From Hexactinellida sp. DTS-2022 (Eukaryota > Porifera > Hexactinellida), in contig JAPNXP010000011.1 in assembly GCA_028753945.1 (NCBI GenBank), positions 3,410,001 through 3,474,000 on the forward strand: 64,000 nucleotides of DNA. The letters run 5' to 3'. Position numbers and translations under genes: made by a program. Positions within the stretch are counted from its first letter, which is position 1, and each line of letters opens with the position of its first letter. Below the pieces are notes generated by a model, which was not told where the DNA came from, searched no databases, and saw nothing but the letters and a program-made list of their open reading frames with translations. Below, piece after piece: positions 1 through 11,500 of this stretch.

Positions 1-155
1 TATATGTTGTATCTGTTGTAGGCGAAATTGAGTTTCAGGCGAGATTGAGTCATACTTATAGAAAATGTTTAACTAAATATTATGGGTTGTTAAAAATTGA
101 TTATATCCCAGATATAATCCAGTTATTTGTTCACTTCTAAATGTAAATACTAGGT

Positions 156-300
156 CAGTGGTTCTCAACCTTTTTAATGCTCCGTGGCCCCCCTACCGAG
201 ACCTTCAGTACCCGTGGCCCCCTACCCTTCAATAAAAAGCCTCGTGGCGAAGGGCTCGTGGCCGCCCAGGGGGGCCACGGGGCCCGGTTGAGAAACGCTG
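156..300. mobile_element. hAT-type MITE, 145 bp, perfect 8-bp TSD
   Basis: The left end reads CAGTGGTTCTCAACC and the right end is its imperfect reverse complement, GGTTGAGAAACGCTG. TACTAGGT flanks it on both sides (148-155 and 301-308). The interior is GC-rich (GTGGCCCCC-type runs), unlike the surroundings. No coding capacity, so it must have moved with a transposase supplied in trans. Confidence 0.88.
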
Positions 301-586
301 TACTAGGTAAACAAGTATGCTGAATACGAATTTGACACTCACAAATTTATATTATGTCTATTTGATGTTGTTATTGACAATATAGGTAAACAAGTTTGTA
401 AAATATTAGAATTTACCTAGAGACTAGACGGTTATCATAAGTAATTGCATATATGCTAAATACGAATTTAGAATTAACTACATATGTACTTGCAAATAAG
501 GGCTGTTTGATGTTAAAGTTGGGGAATTAATTACTAAGAATAAGATTGAGATTTTAAATCATAAGTAAGTAAGCAAACTAGTATCA
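301..586. repeat. Decayed dispersed repeat related to 15151-15809
   Basis: Motifs around AGGTAAACAAGTATGCTGAA and AATACGAATTT occur twice here. They match, in reverse orientation, the duplicated segment inside the Helentron-like element at 14939-15935. No ORF. Probably an old fragment of that element. Confidence 0.45.
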
Positions 587-594
587 TATAGTAC

Positions 595-757
595 CAGGGT
601 TTCATCCAGGCGCGTAATTTCAAAAGAAAACTTACTAGTTGCGCGAAAATCTAGAAATGCTCCCATAGACGCAATACAAATTGAGCATTTTGGGCGCGTG
701 TGAGCGAGCTCAATCTTAATCTAGGCGTGCGGGAAATTTTTCCTGGATGAAAGCCTG
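595..757 (+). mobile_element. hAT-type MITE (family A, copy 1), perfect 8-bp TSD
   Basis: The termini CAGGGTTTCATCCAGG and CCTGGATGAAAGCCTG are near-perfect inverted repeats. The flanking TATAGTAC is exact (587-594 and 758-765). Internal landmarks are CATAGACGCAATACAAAT and GTGAGCGAGCTCAA. Two more full copies lie at 24613-24792 and 63741-63921. Non-coding. Confidence 0.92.
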
Positions 758-765
758 TATAGTAC

Positions 766-1235
766 GTATATAGATTAATATTGAAGACTTGACAAAATGA
801 GTACGAGTCCTTTTGTAAGTTAATTATATTGCGTGGTAAAGTGTAAATAATACATGATAATGAATTAAGTGGAATAGTTAAGTATTCCCAGCAAAAGCGA
901 ACGAGAATATAGGCTCATAATAAATATTTTTTTCCTAATCTACTCGCGAATTCAAACCATTTCACTCAAGCCACCAGTTTAATCTTCAATACATATACTT
1001 TTCAATACATTCACCATAAACAGAACATATTTAATCGCGACACATTCTCAAATTAATGTTGAGTTTATTGATAAGCTGGTTGTGTTGTCAGTTGGTTTAA
1101 TTAATAGTTGGTTTTTGCTGTTAAATCAGCCTATCAATTTCACTAAGTTGAGAATGTATAGCGAGTAAATGAGTAATTACGTTCTAATTATGTAGTAAAT
1201 GTGTTTAAACGTGCATCTCTAAATTAACAATACAA
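766..1235. other. Non-coding A+T-rich stretch
   Basis: No ORF with coding character, no clear TIR pair and no tandem repeat found by eye. Confidence 0.5.
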
Positions 1236-1745
1236 AGGCGTAGGCTCTGGTATGGTTGGTAGGGCCATGGACATACAAAAATTTGCCAATTGAAATACCA
1301 ATGTGCAATGGCCTCCCAATGTCACCGTAATGGACTAACCTATGGGCCCTACTAATCACATTCCGAGACTGCGTCAAACTCCGTATGTGGGAATTCTCCG
1401 AATCTAAGATGTTGACATTTTTCAGACTACTTTCTCAATATTGGAAAAATAGTCTAAATAACAATTGTTATAATATGCAACCAGAGATTGGGCCAGATCC
1501 CTAGGGAATTGGAGTTTTAAAGATTTTAAGATTAATCCCAGTCCATTCAGAAGGGATTGGGAATTAATCAGAAAATCTCAAACTCAAGGTCAGTGTGTGG
1601 GAACACGCATAGGCGTAGGCTCCGGTAGGGTTGGTGAGGCCATGGACCTACCAATAATTTGTCAAGAGCTATCATCTTCTATTAAGTATGATGCAAGTTA
1701 ACATAAATGGCCCTACCAATCCCCATCCCGAGTCTACGCACCTGA
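1236..1745. repeat. Two copies of a short dispersed repeat (GGCGTAGGCTC ends)
   Basis: Copies at about 1236-1376 and 1608-1745 share the start GGCGTAGGCTCYGGTA and the internal words GGCCATGGAC and GGCCCTAC. The second copy ends in GAGTCTACGCACCTG, roughly the reverse complement of its own start, so this looks like a hAT-type MITE family. I did not find convincing TSDs. Confidence 0.5.
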
Positions 1746-1966
1746 TACGGACTACTATAATATAGTACTAGTCCGTGGTGGGAATGAAGGAACTTCTAAA
1801 TTATATTATTTCGAAACTGCTCTGAATTGGTGAATGACAAATAGGACATGTTAATCCAAGTTATTTTATTTAATGCTGCAATCTACACCAATTTGCATGT
1901 CTACAGGTCTGAAAGTAATTTCGTTTCTCGTACCTTCAAACAAACAACAAATGTGTATTGTAATTA

Positions 1967-2139
1967 CAGTAATGTTCGCCTAATAGCAATTGCTCTAATA
2001 GCAATATTGCTCTATTAGCAAGTTACTTTTTGTCCCCAAGCGAGCATTTAATGTTAAATTTGTTCCTCTAATAGCAAGTTCGCCTATTAGCAAGGAAATT
2101 TCGTGCAAAATGCGACTTGCTATTAGGCGAACACCACTG
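1967..2139. mobile_element. pogo/Tc1-type MITE with TA TSD
   Basis: TA flanks the element on both sides. The ends carry CAGTAATGTTCGCCTAATAG and CTATTAGGCGAACACCACTG. The word CTAATAGCAA or its complement recurs several times inside. Decayed relatives lie at about 46704-46868 and 38746-38866, the latter inside TULP4 intron 1. Confidence 0.8.
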
Positions 2140-2141
2140 TA

Positions 2142-3035
2142 TATGTAATATAAATTATATAATTGATAATAAATAATTATTTACAAGCTTCATTATACTT
2201 TACTTTCACTAAGTAATATAATCTATGGAGAGGTGCAAAGTCAGCCCTAACTATAGTGGGTGTCAAGTGCGTAGGAGTAAGTATAGCCAGCGACCCTAAT
2301 AGGGGCTCAGCAGAAAACCTCTTACGAGGCCTTGTTAAATCTTAATTCAGGAGCAATTTCTATAAAAAGGTGCTATGTAACGACTGAAAAAGAAATAGCA
2401 TAGTAACACATATTGACTGTGAAAGCTAACTAATATGATTACATTCTTGACTGAGCTTAGCTGTGGACGTATTTGCATCCATTACGAAAAAGAGCACAAG
2501 CCTAGTAAATTGATTATCTTTCTTTTGGATACAAACAACTTGTGACCTTCAGAAGTTCTATATTTTGAACAACGATTTTATTTTTATTGAGTCAAAGTAA
2601 ATCCATTTTAATTTAAATATCAATTACTAAATAGCATTAATATATTTATTAATACGTATTCTATTATTAGCCAATATATCATGTTTAAATTAAACACAAT
2701 ATCTGAAAAGTACATATATCAACAAAAATTGTGTTGAGTGAAAACATAAATAAATTACAACTGTTATTGAATACTCACATTGCGATACTTAATAAACAGT
2801 CGGAGAAATGCCAGCATAAACATAGAGACAAAGTAGTCGGAAAATTCTAAACATTTGATATTTGGAATTTTTGACAAATGCCGACATACGGAGCCGGACA
2901 AATGCAGGCCTCTAGTTAGTTTTTATCTCAAATAGAGATGCGTTTTTTATCTCCGAATTACTTTAATGTAATCCGGACAAACACATACCTACTCACACAC
3001 ACACACCACAAGTAACTATTGTGTTTTTAATATAT
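2142..3035. other. Non-coding stretch without a recognised feature
   Basis: The part at 2226-2350 is less A+T-rich than its surroundings but has no reading frame or RNA fold that I recognise. A short CA-rich run lies at 2993-3006. The words CGGAGAAATGCCAGC and GCCGACATACGGAGCC near 2800-2900 hint at an old repeat. Confidence 0.45.
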
Positions 3036-3039
3036 AGAT

Positions 3040-3250
3040 TATTGTGGTCTGCTTAAGCACTGCCGTATTTGGTAGCCCGTGAGACCATAGGCGGGCTAAC
3101 AATAGTGCAACCTTAAGGATAAGGTTATCCACCAGTTGTAATTCTGGTAGTTCAATGATTGTTTTGCTATCTCGTAACCCTTCTTATTCAAGAGGTTTTG
3201 ATCCGGGGTCCCGGCTGTCTATTAAAGCTATTAACGGACACCCCAAATAC
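3040..3250 (+). repeat. Possible tRNA-derived SINE fragment
   Basis: A stretch at 3145-3160 (GGTAGTTCAATGATTG) resembles a Pol III A box. About 55 bp later, GGTTTTGATCC (around 3196) resembles a B box (consensus GGTTCRANNCC). The segment is less A+T-rich than its flanks. No folded tRNA cloverleaf is evident and no second copy was found in the window, so this is tentative. Confidence 0.25.
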
Positions 3251-3520
3251 TATTATGAGGGGCGAAATGATACCTATTTTAATTTGAACATACAGACTAG
3301 ACTCAATTCGCAGGTCTAGACTAAATTCGGTTCGCCGAGTGACCGCTTAACCGCTGCTAATATTGGTTAACTGTTACATATTTAATTGAGCAGTTAACCG
3401 GTCTGTTAATCTAGTTAAATAATATTAATGTAATTGCGTATATAAAACACTAATTTAAATTAGATTAATTTTAGTAAAATATGGGAATCTTAAATCTATG
3501 CATTTCCATACGTAGTAAAT

Positions 3521-3800
3521 TCCTATAAACCAAGGGTGGGGTTGTTATTGTTAACCGTTCTGAGGCTCAGGTATGACTCGTTTTGTTTATACTACAGTGT
3601 AGGACTCAGTATTATAAAGTATTACTCCATAAGTAGTCATTAACTAATACATTTCGCAATTTGGGCAAGTTAGAAATAGTGTAGTTACAGAAAATATATA
3701 ATGTGCGTCATTGTGGTGATGAGAAATGGATTTATGATCATCATTTCCAACAAAATTTAATATTTTTAATTATTTATACTGTACTTCCTCGCTAATCTCA
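3521..3800 (+). repeat. Dispersed repeat (family B, copy 1)
   Basis: It opens with AAGGGTGGGGTTG followed by GTTAACCG and runs through GTGGTGATGAGAAAT. The same words in the same order occur at 26186-26579, where the right end (GAATCCAGCCTTG) complements the left. Non-coding, partly decayed. Confidence 0.55.
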
Positions 3801-4270
3801 ACAGAGGTGTTCCGATTCAAAAAATTCTATTCCGATTAGTGAAGTAATACATTTTCTATTGGCCTCTATAAAAGGAGATTCCAATAATTTGGATCAAACT
3901 TGTGCAAACCTTTTTAATCCAAACTAAACATTTAAATAATTGTCTGAGAATTATTAATTTATAATTCCATTGTAATATACGTTGGATCTCCTGTTCGGAC
4001 TAGCGAAGATGTACTGTAAGATAACTTCCAAATAATACTGCTGATAATAAATTTCAGAGTTGCACGAGGGCCGAATTTTGTAACCGCGGCCCGGCCCGCA
4101 GCCCGCAATTTTAATTTAATTCGGCCCGCGGCCCGGCCCGCAGCCCGGCCCGCAGCCCGCAATTCTAATTTAATCCGGGCCGCGGCCCGCTATAATCCCC
4201 ATATATTTTTGGCCCGCAATGTACACCATTAATTTTAATATAAATGATAAGTTAACTAATTTTTAATGTC

Positions 4271-5539
4271 TTAAAATGTGCCAAGTCTTGCTCGATGAGT
4301 AGCAGCTATAAATTCTAATGCACTGACATATTTTGGTGAAAGAAGTGATCTTCTTGACGTTAATATCAGTCCGGTGTGTGAAAAGTCACGTTCGGATTGC
4401 GCGGAAGTAGCCGGACAGCATAGAACATGGCGAGCCAGTTTTCCCAGGAGGGGAAAACGGTGTTGGACTGTGGCCCAATAAGTCAGGGGATTTTCTTCGT
4501 CATAATCTGATGCAGCTCCACCATTAATATACATATCGTACTCTTGCTGCAAGTTGAGCGTTGCATTCCCAATGCGCATTACAGGTTGGACGTTGTTGCG
4601 CATAGAACCAAAGAACGATTTTCTTATCTTTTTAGGGGGTTCTTCTGTTTCTTTCTCGGCAACTGGAGACGTTGGCTGTGTTGTTCCACTGTTGGTCTGT
4701 GCCAGTGTCTCAAGCCATCCAGGGAGGTCTTTCAACAAATCTCGTTTGAACTTCCTGTCCGCAGGGGTTGAGTCTGGGAGAAAGCTGAGAGATTTGAAAC
4801 CTGGGTCGAATATTGTGGCTATCCAGTGGAATTGTGTTGTTGAGCTATATAACTTCTCGTCTAGGAGAGAATGAATATTTTGTTTCAGCGTTGCGATCTC
4901 GAGGCTGTCCAGATCTTCGTGGCTGGCCATGGCAGAGAGCTTGTAATATGACGGGATTATGAGGTTTATTGTTGGACGTGTGTTGTACTGTAAGTTCTCA
5001 AACACACAATTAAAAACTTCCGTCACATCACGGATTTGCTCGTTAAGCTCTTTGTCGACAGCAGCCAGTAGAGGTAATTTAACCCTTTCTGTTAACTTCT
5101 CCGAAAGTTTGGTATAGCTCTCGTGGATGCTGTGTGCGCGACGGTAGATAGACGTCCACGGACGGGTGGTTCCTCCATGTTTAATTGAGACAGGAAGTGT
5201 TTCTTGTATTCCTGTAGCTTGCTTGACATATTTACAGAGAGTTGCGGCCGCTTCTTCATATTTCTTCACCTCTGGGACCTGTCGCTGGGTTTCTTTGTAG
5301 GCATCGGTAAAAACTGTGTGCAGGCGGTGACAAATGCAGTAAATCCTGGGGGAATCGCGCAATCCGGCGACCATGTTGGAGCCTTTGTCCGTAACAACAG
5401 GAGCAGAAAAGCTTATCAGGCCATACTCCTCTGTTATTTGTTTGAAATGTCTCAAAATATTATCGCCTGTATGAGAGTCTGTCCCGAAGTGTTCCACCGC
5501 TAAGAGACAGTGGTCAGTATGAATTCCTTGCTGACCCAA
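4271..5539 (-). pseudogene. hAT transposase, C-terminal part (catalytic and dimerisation region)
   Basis: 422 codons continuing the transposase. VVTDKGSNM holds the second catalytic Asp region. The C-terminus contains the hAT dimerisation signature (NPLTYW, LARHVLCCPATSAQSERDFS, then LLSPKYVSALEF). It overlaps the N-terminal frame by about 40 bp in a different phase. The frame itself is open to its stop, so decay is light and the insertion not ancient. Confidence 0.87.
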
Positions 5540-6207
5540 AATGCGTGCACGTCGAGGTAGCTCAATTTACGGAAATTGTCCGTCCACATATCGGTGGTAA
5601 GAGCAATGGATGAGGAACAAATCGGTTCATTCAGGGTATCTCGGAGCCTGGCTTGCATCGTCTTAGCTTTCGATAAGCAATGGCTCTGCACTGCATTTCG
5701 TCCGAGAAGTGTGCCATCTTTAATTGAAACATCAAATCGTCCTCGCTTTGCGCCTAGGTCAACAAAAGTCTGTGCGAACTTGGACAGACCCTCAGATTCC
5801 AAAGAATGGAAGCTCTGATAACCCAATGCACATATTGCCAGCTCAGAATCCTTGATAGCTTCTGAATCCTCTTTGGTTAGCTTGAACTTTTGCTTTGTAA
5901 CCTGCTCAAGACTGAGCTGAGTGGAGGTGCTCGAGGGGCAGACACTGCAGCTCCTTTGGTGTCGTAGCAGGTGCGAAGTGCCTACATTTCGAGAAGTTCT
6001 AAATACCGATTTACAACGAAGACAGGCGCATAGATTAGGTACTAGAATTTCATCTACACGGATGAATCTGAAGGTTTTCCATACTTTTGACTTGCTTTTG
6101 GAATTGAAAATTAGTTCAACACGATCGGGAGTTCTCGTTAAGATACGTTCGAGTTCGGGAACAGAAAAGATTTCAATGTTGACTTGTTCATTATCAACGA
6201 AAGACAT
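5500..6207 (-). pseudogene. hAT transposase, N-terminal part (BED finger)
   Basis: 235 codons. Residues around 55-90 form a BED-type zinc finger (CACLRC, then H-x4-H in HLLRHQRSC). The C-terminal portion has TTDMWTDNF, where the first catalytic Asp of hAT transposases lies, followed by YLDVHAFWV, a conserved hAT strand. The frame runs out just after that motif. The matching continuation (QQGIHTDH...) is in the next frame from about 5535, so a single frameshift near 5530-5540 splits what was one transposase of roughly 650 residues. As a plain DNA transposon it cannot make intact enzyme as it stands. Confidence 0.85.
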
Positions 6208-6606
6208 CGGTGGACTTTAGTAAATGAATATGGGGATAGTATTAAGAAATATAGAATTTGAAATTAATTAATTAATTTCATTTGGAAACAGGGTATTTAT
6301 TTATAAAATTCTGTTTGCAATTTATCACTATGGAGAGACTAATTAGGGAATCCTTTTATGGGAGGGAGTTTCTGCAAACACCAATAAGTGAATAGTTGCT
6401 TACTAACTACAGTTACAAAGTTCCATTTAAGTAAGTATTCCTTAATAAATTGGTAATTCTTGACAATTAAAAACATTCCTGCCTGGCTTTCCGGCCCGCA
6501 CAGGCCCGCGGGCCGAAAAGAAAGTCGGCCCGCAGCCTGCGGGCAGCCCGCGGTTAATCCGCGGGCTTGCGGGACGGGCCGGCCCGCGTGCAACTCTGGA
6601 ATGGAA

Positions 6607-7256
6607 TGTTCAAGATTCCACCTTTGTCAAGGAAACCTTTTAAATCAAATATGGTCATGTGACCATGTATAATTAACGGAAATTCCATGCTGATTACGAA
6701 TATCCTATTTCCTGATTGGATTAAGTATCACTTTAAAAGTTATATACATTTGGTGGTTCCCAGGAGCACCAAAGAATCTGCTAGAGAAAAGAGTGGTAAA
6801 GCAAGGTTGAATCCGCTCGAACCGAATATCAATATCCATGAATAGTTGCCCTACCGAATACGAATACTGATATCAGGTTGGAAACCAAATTTCAACTATT
6901 CGGCAAATAATATTCGGTTCAACCAAATATATCAGTATTTGGTTTCAACCTTGAGGTAAAGTATTCGAAGAAAAGTTGCGAGTAAGAATAAGCTCCCAAG
7001 AAATTGGGATTTCTTACGTGATCCAACTAATAAACAAGAACTGTTTAATTTCTTTCCAACAAGATTGCCTATGTGGAGGCAAATAAATAATCATCACGAC
7101 TGGTGCCACAGCTATTCTTCGAGCATTTGATCGTTCTATTGCACGATGTGATCATGGGGAAGATGACACCAGACTGCTGATCCATTTACAGAATGCCCTT
7201 CTCAATAGCTGTACTAATTACTAAGTTTCTAGTGCGCACAATTGACACGGATGTAG
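6607..7256. other. Non-coding stretch with repeat words
   Basis: Contains CCGAATATCAATATCC/GATATCAGG-type inverted words around 6830-6960. I see no coding region. Confidence 0.45.
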
Positions 7257-7258
7257 TA

Positions 7259-7444
7259 CAGTCGAAACCGGTTTATACTAAGTCGGGTTATTCTAACTAA
7301 ACGGTTTATTCTAACTATTAGTAATGCAATATTTTGTAAGAAATTCCAACTATACTGTATTTTTCATCGGTTTTTTCTAACTATCGGTATTTTCTTACTA
7401 TTTTTATCTGAAAAGAAATGGTTAGAAAAAACCGGTTTGAACTG
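7259..7444. mobile_element. pogo-type MITE, TA TSD
   Basis: Ends CAGTCGAAACCGGTTTAT and AAAACCGGTTTGAACTG are inverted repeats flanked by TA. The interior repeats TTATTCTAACTA/GGTTAGAAAA words. The same end type (CAGTCGAAAC) occurs at 30180-30351. Confidence 0.85.
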
Positions 7445-7506
7445 TATTGGTGATCCTTGTTGGAAAGTTACACCACTTGATTACCATAAGCAAAGATGTG
7501 AACATT

Positions 7507-8297
7507 TGGGTTAGCTTTGGTACAGGAAAGAACTTCTACATACCATCATATCAATGCAATATACGAAGAACTAGGAAGGGAGAAATCTCTGGCCCTTCCT
7601 GTTTTCCATTGTTTCACGGGATGTGAAACTACATCTGCATTCTATATGAGAGGCAAGAAGTCAGCATGGGATGCATCGAACTGTTATCATGATGTGACAG
7701 TTGCCTTTACCTACATGGCACTCAACCCTTATACAAAAGTGGAATTCGATGTTCAGCATTTCCAGCTGGTGGAATGCTGCACTTTATTCTTTATGATAAA
7801 GCAAGTAATTTGCAGTATGTGGATGATGCAAGAAAAGGAATGTTTTATCAGGAGAAAACAATGGAGAGAATACCGCTCACCCGGGCTACACTACTAAAAC
7901 AATCAAAACGAGTTGCATATCAGTCTGGAATATAGTGCACTTGTGAGCAAACTGAACAACTGGTACTTACCTACTCAGAAGGTTGGGGCTGGACCAGAGA
8001 TGCAGCAGTCCGGAAATTTCATGGACCGGACCGGACAATAATGATTTTTTTCTGGATAGTCAGGACCGGTCCAGACCGTATGATCAAAATATTGGAATGG
8101 AAATAGCTGGTCCAGATCGAACTTGAAAATAAGCAGACCAAACCGACATGAGACCGGTCGGTTCGGTCTTGATGAAAAAATCCGATCATGGGTTCCTGTA
8201 TGGAACAGTTTACCTCTGGCTTCAAAGGCATGCAGTGAATTAGTGAAATGTAGCTTCAAGAGTAGAAGTGACTGTGGCGGTAGATGCGCCTAATGTG
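7507..8297 (+). pseudogene. Broken fragment of a dispersed animal gene family (FHxFTGC type)
   Basis: The translated segment contains LPVFHCFTGCETTSAF and RGKKSAWDA. After an interruption it continues with WNSLPLASKACSELVKCS-like sequence. From memory this order (FHxFTGCDT, GKKxAWD, HTKRxAYQ, EGWGWT, LPEASKACxELIKC) belongs to an uncharacterised, highly repeated family seen in cnidarian, fish and other animal genomes, probably carried by a transposon; I do not know its function. The copy is broken. A foreign block of about 200 bp rich in GGACCGG (roughly 7990-8195) interrupts it and is probably a MITE. Confidence 0.6.
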
Positions 8298-8373
8298 TAT
8301 ATTTCTAAAATTCTTAATGAAATAGTTGCACTTGTTTACTGGGCAAGCTTGGCTATGTGAGGACCAGTGAAAG

Positions 8374-8557
8374 TGTAACGAAGTTGTTATCTTAGTTTAG
8401 ATTACTTAGTTTACTCAGACCACCCAGCTAGCGTCTATGACATTATATATAGTTATTACTTTGTTTAGGTTCTAGTATACTGTTCTTAATAACTTATTTC
8501 TTCCTTGTTCATCTGGTAATAAATCATATCACTTTGTTCCTAATCAACATTGCTACA
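8374..8557 (+). repeat. 5' LTR of the Ty3/Gypsy element
   Basis: Starts TGTAACGAAG and ends ACATTGCTACA. It matches the 3' LTR almost base for base apart from a short length difference. Contains CATTATATATAG (possible TATA region) and GGTAATAAATC (possible polyadenylation signal). Confidence 0.93.
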
Positions 8558-8588
8558 TAAATAAGTTATTACAGTCTTAAGAAATCGA

Positions 8589-11500
8589 ATGGCTACAGCT
8601 CCAATCTCAGTACCAGTTTTACAGAAAGGAGATAGGATCTCTGACTGGCGGGTTCTTTTCGAAAGTGGGACCCAGCATAAACGAGTAGATGATGCGTCAG
8701 AAAAGAAAGTAATAAACATCCTCCCGAACTATATAAACAGGTCGATTACAGACACAGAGGCAGTAAAGATCGTGATGAAGAAAGCTGGCACGTTGAAAGA
8801 AGCTCTGGATGAATTGGCCAAAGTAATAGACAATCCTATCGATCCATTCTTTGCCATGCAAGAACTCGTGAAACTCCAATGGCAACCAGGACAGGACATC
8901 GGAGATTATTTCTTTTTAGCCAGACGCAAAGCTGTCCATGCCGGGACAACGCTCAAATTCGTCGCATCAATGGTATCGACTCAGCTCCCAAAGGAAGTGC
9001 AGAATCGAATGAAAGGTACAGTTACAGCCATTAGCGATGACCTAGAGCACACTGACGCGTTCAAGCTTATCGCTGAGATCAAAGAAACGCTTACAGAAAA
9101 GGGGTTTCCTCTCAATCAAGGGAATAAACATGAAGGCCCCGGCACCAAAGTGGCAAGCATCAGAGTTAGTAATGAAGCTTCCGACTTAACCGAGTACCCC
9201 GAAACAGAATGTACGGAAAACAGAATTTCATTTGCCAGAAGTAAGCCAGTGTGGAGGAAGCAGACAAGGGCCCCAGAGCAACAAGAAAGGAGAAACTGCT
9301 ACATTTGTGGCGGCAAGCATTTTTGGAAGTTTTGTCCAGAGAAACGCTGCCCGTCTTGTGGACAGAAAGGCCACGTCCTGAAGGACTGTAGCATAGTACA
9401 CAAAAAGGGTAAAGACGATCACACAGTGCTAGTGGCAGATATAGAGGGTCTAGGTGCAGAACTATCAGTTCTCATCGAAATAAAGCTCAACGGTAAGCGA
9501 ACACATGGTTTGCTAGACAGCGGCGCAGGACCGTCAGTAATTGATATCGGGACGGTGCACGAACTCGGGTTGGAAAAGTCCATGAAAAGTAAAGATAGTC
9601 GAGTTTATGGTATTTCGCGAGAACCGGTCCACGTAATAGGAGAGTTGGAGTTGTCAGTAGATCTAGGCGACGAACAAGTACTGGAGCACACGTTTGAAGT
9701 TTTGAAAATCACAGGAACTACATGTATTCTTGGACGAGACCTGCTAAAAAAATTGGGCTCAACTGAGTTCGATTGGCAGAGTCAACAAGTCCGTCTAGGC
9801 ACCGAATGGAAGAACTCGCATGCCACTATTGAGGGAGGAGAGCCCATTACGAGAGCAAGCGTAGCTGTGTTGGAGAATATCGAGGAATTTCGAGTCGCTA
9901 CCAGAGACATCGTCAACCCCAATCTTATGCCACATCAAAAGGCTGCCATATCTAGATTACTCGAAAACTTCGAGTGCGTGTTTGCCCAAAACCCGAAACG
10001 GGCCCAACCCGCCAAGGGAGTTACTCATAGGATTGATACAGGATCAGCATCTCCTAACAAACAGAGACCAATACCAGTGGCCCCAGCTGTAGAGACTGAA
10101 ATAGCGGGGATTGTAGGTGAAATGCTCCAAAACGGTATATGTAGACCATCGAATTCACCTTGGGCAAGCCGTGTCTTGCTGGTCACCAAACGCGATGGAA
10201 GCAAACGCTTTGTAGTGGATTACAGGCAGTTAAACGAAGTCACCCGGATCGATTCTTATCCCATGCCTAATGCCAAAGACATATTGGATCGGATGTTTAA
10301 CCACAGTTACTTCTCCTTCATTGATGGAGCTTCCGCCTATTGGTCTATTGAGGTTGAAGAATCAGACAGGTACAAAACCGCCTTTGTGACTCAGAGAGGG
10401 CTTTACGAAATGAACAGGATGCCGTTCGGCCTGGTAAACAGCCAGGCATCCTACCAAAGGCTAATGGACGAAACTCTCAAGCATGTCAAGAGAGCGGACC
10501 CGTTCGTGGACGACACATGTATCCACTCCGAAAGTTTCGAGCAACACTTAACAGACTTAGAACAAACCTTCAAGGCCTTGGAATCAGCGAACATCCAGCT
10601 GAGAAAGGACAAATGCTCATTCGGTTATCCATGTGGGGAATTCCTTGGACATATGGTGTCTCACAAGGGTCATAGTCCAATCCCACGGCTGTTGAACAAG
10701 ATTCGTAACGCGGAGAGACCATCTAGTAAGAAGCAACTTCAGCGGTTCCTGGGACTAGCCAACTTCTATAGAGAATATATACCCAAGTTCGCAACAGTGG
10801 CGGAACCTCTATATGCATTAACAGGAGACTGTAAGGAATGGTCATGGGGAGCACGAGAAGAAGATGCCTTCAAATCATTGGGGACCATGCTTACGAATTC
10901 GCCAACAACTTTAGCATTTCCAGATTGGCACAGAGAATTTGTTCTACAAACCGACGCTTCATCAACCGCAGTAGGAGGAATTTTGTCTCAGCGTGATGAC
11001 AATGGCCAAGTACACCCGATTGCTTACTTTTCATCAGGGCTCACCGATGCACAAAAGAAATATGCAGCAGGAGAGCTAGAGTGTTGGGGCGTAATTGCAG
11101 CAACTCGAAAGTTCAGCAAGTACCTGCGCGCGGCCCCCCATGTGAAGATACTAACTGATCACAATCCACTCGTGTGGTTAAGGAAGCAGAAAGACCCCAG
11201 AGGTAAGTTTACCAGGTGGATCCTGGAGCTGGAGTCTATCAATTACTCAATAGAGTATATCAAGGGAACAGAGAACGTGTGTGCAGATTATCTCTCCAGA
11301 GAAAGTTGTGAAATCGACCCGGAAGTTAACGATGAGGACCAATGCTTCGAAAGACACATCTACATCGAGAGTAACTCACTCCACGAAGAGCTGATAAATG
11401 CCCAAAGGGGCGACATGACGATAACATCAGCCAAGAGCCAACTGGAGAAAACGCAGAAAATAGACCACGGGCCATTCAGAAGTCACATCGGGATGAAGAT

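Larger units (their letters stand above)
4055..6598 (-). mobile_element. hAT-superfamily transposon, near full length
   Basis: The ends begin CAGAGTTGCACG and close with CGTGCAACTCTG, a perfect 12-bp TIR. Both subterminal regions are packed with GGCCCGC/GCGGGCC words, typical of hAT transposase-binding arrays. The interior encodes a BED-finger hAT transposase on the minus strand in two overlapping frames. The 8-bp flanks (ATAAATTT and GAATGGAA) do not match, so the insertion site has decayed or rearranged. The 512-bp MITE at 47616-48127 has the same ends and looks like a deletion derivative. Confidence 0.9.

Noticed and set aside
2226-2350. Structural RNA gene
   Set aside because: Less A+T-rich than its surroundings, but no cloverleaf, Sm site or known snRNA motif could be recognised.
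3959-4162. Ala/Gly/Arg-rich frame (RAAGRAAGR)
   Set aside because: Comes from GGCCCGC subterminal repeats of the hAT element.
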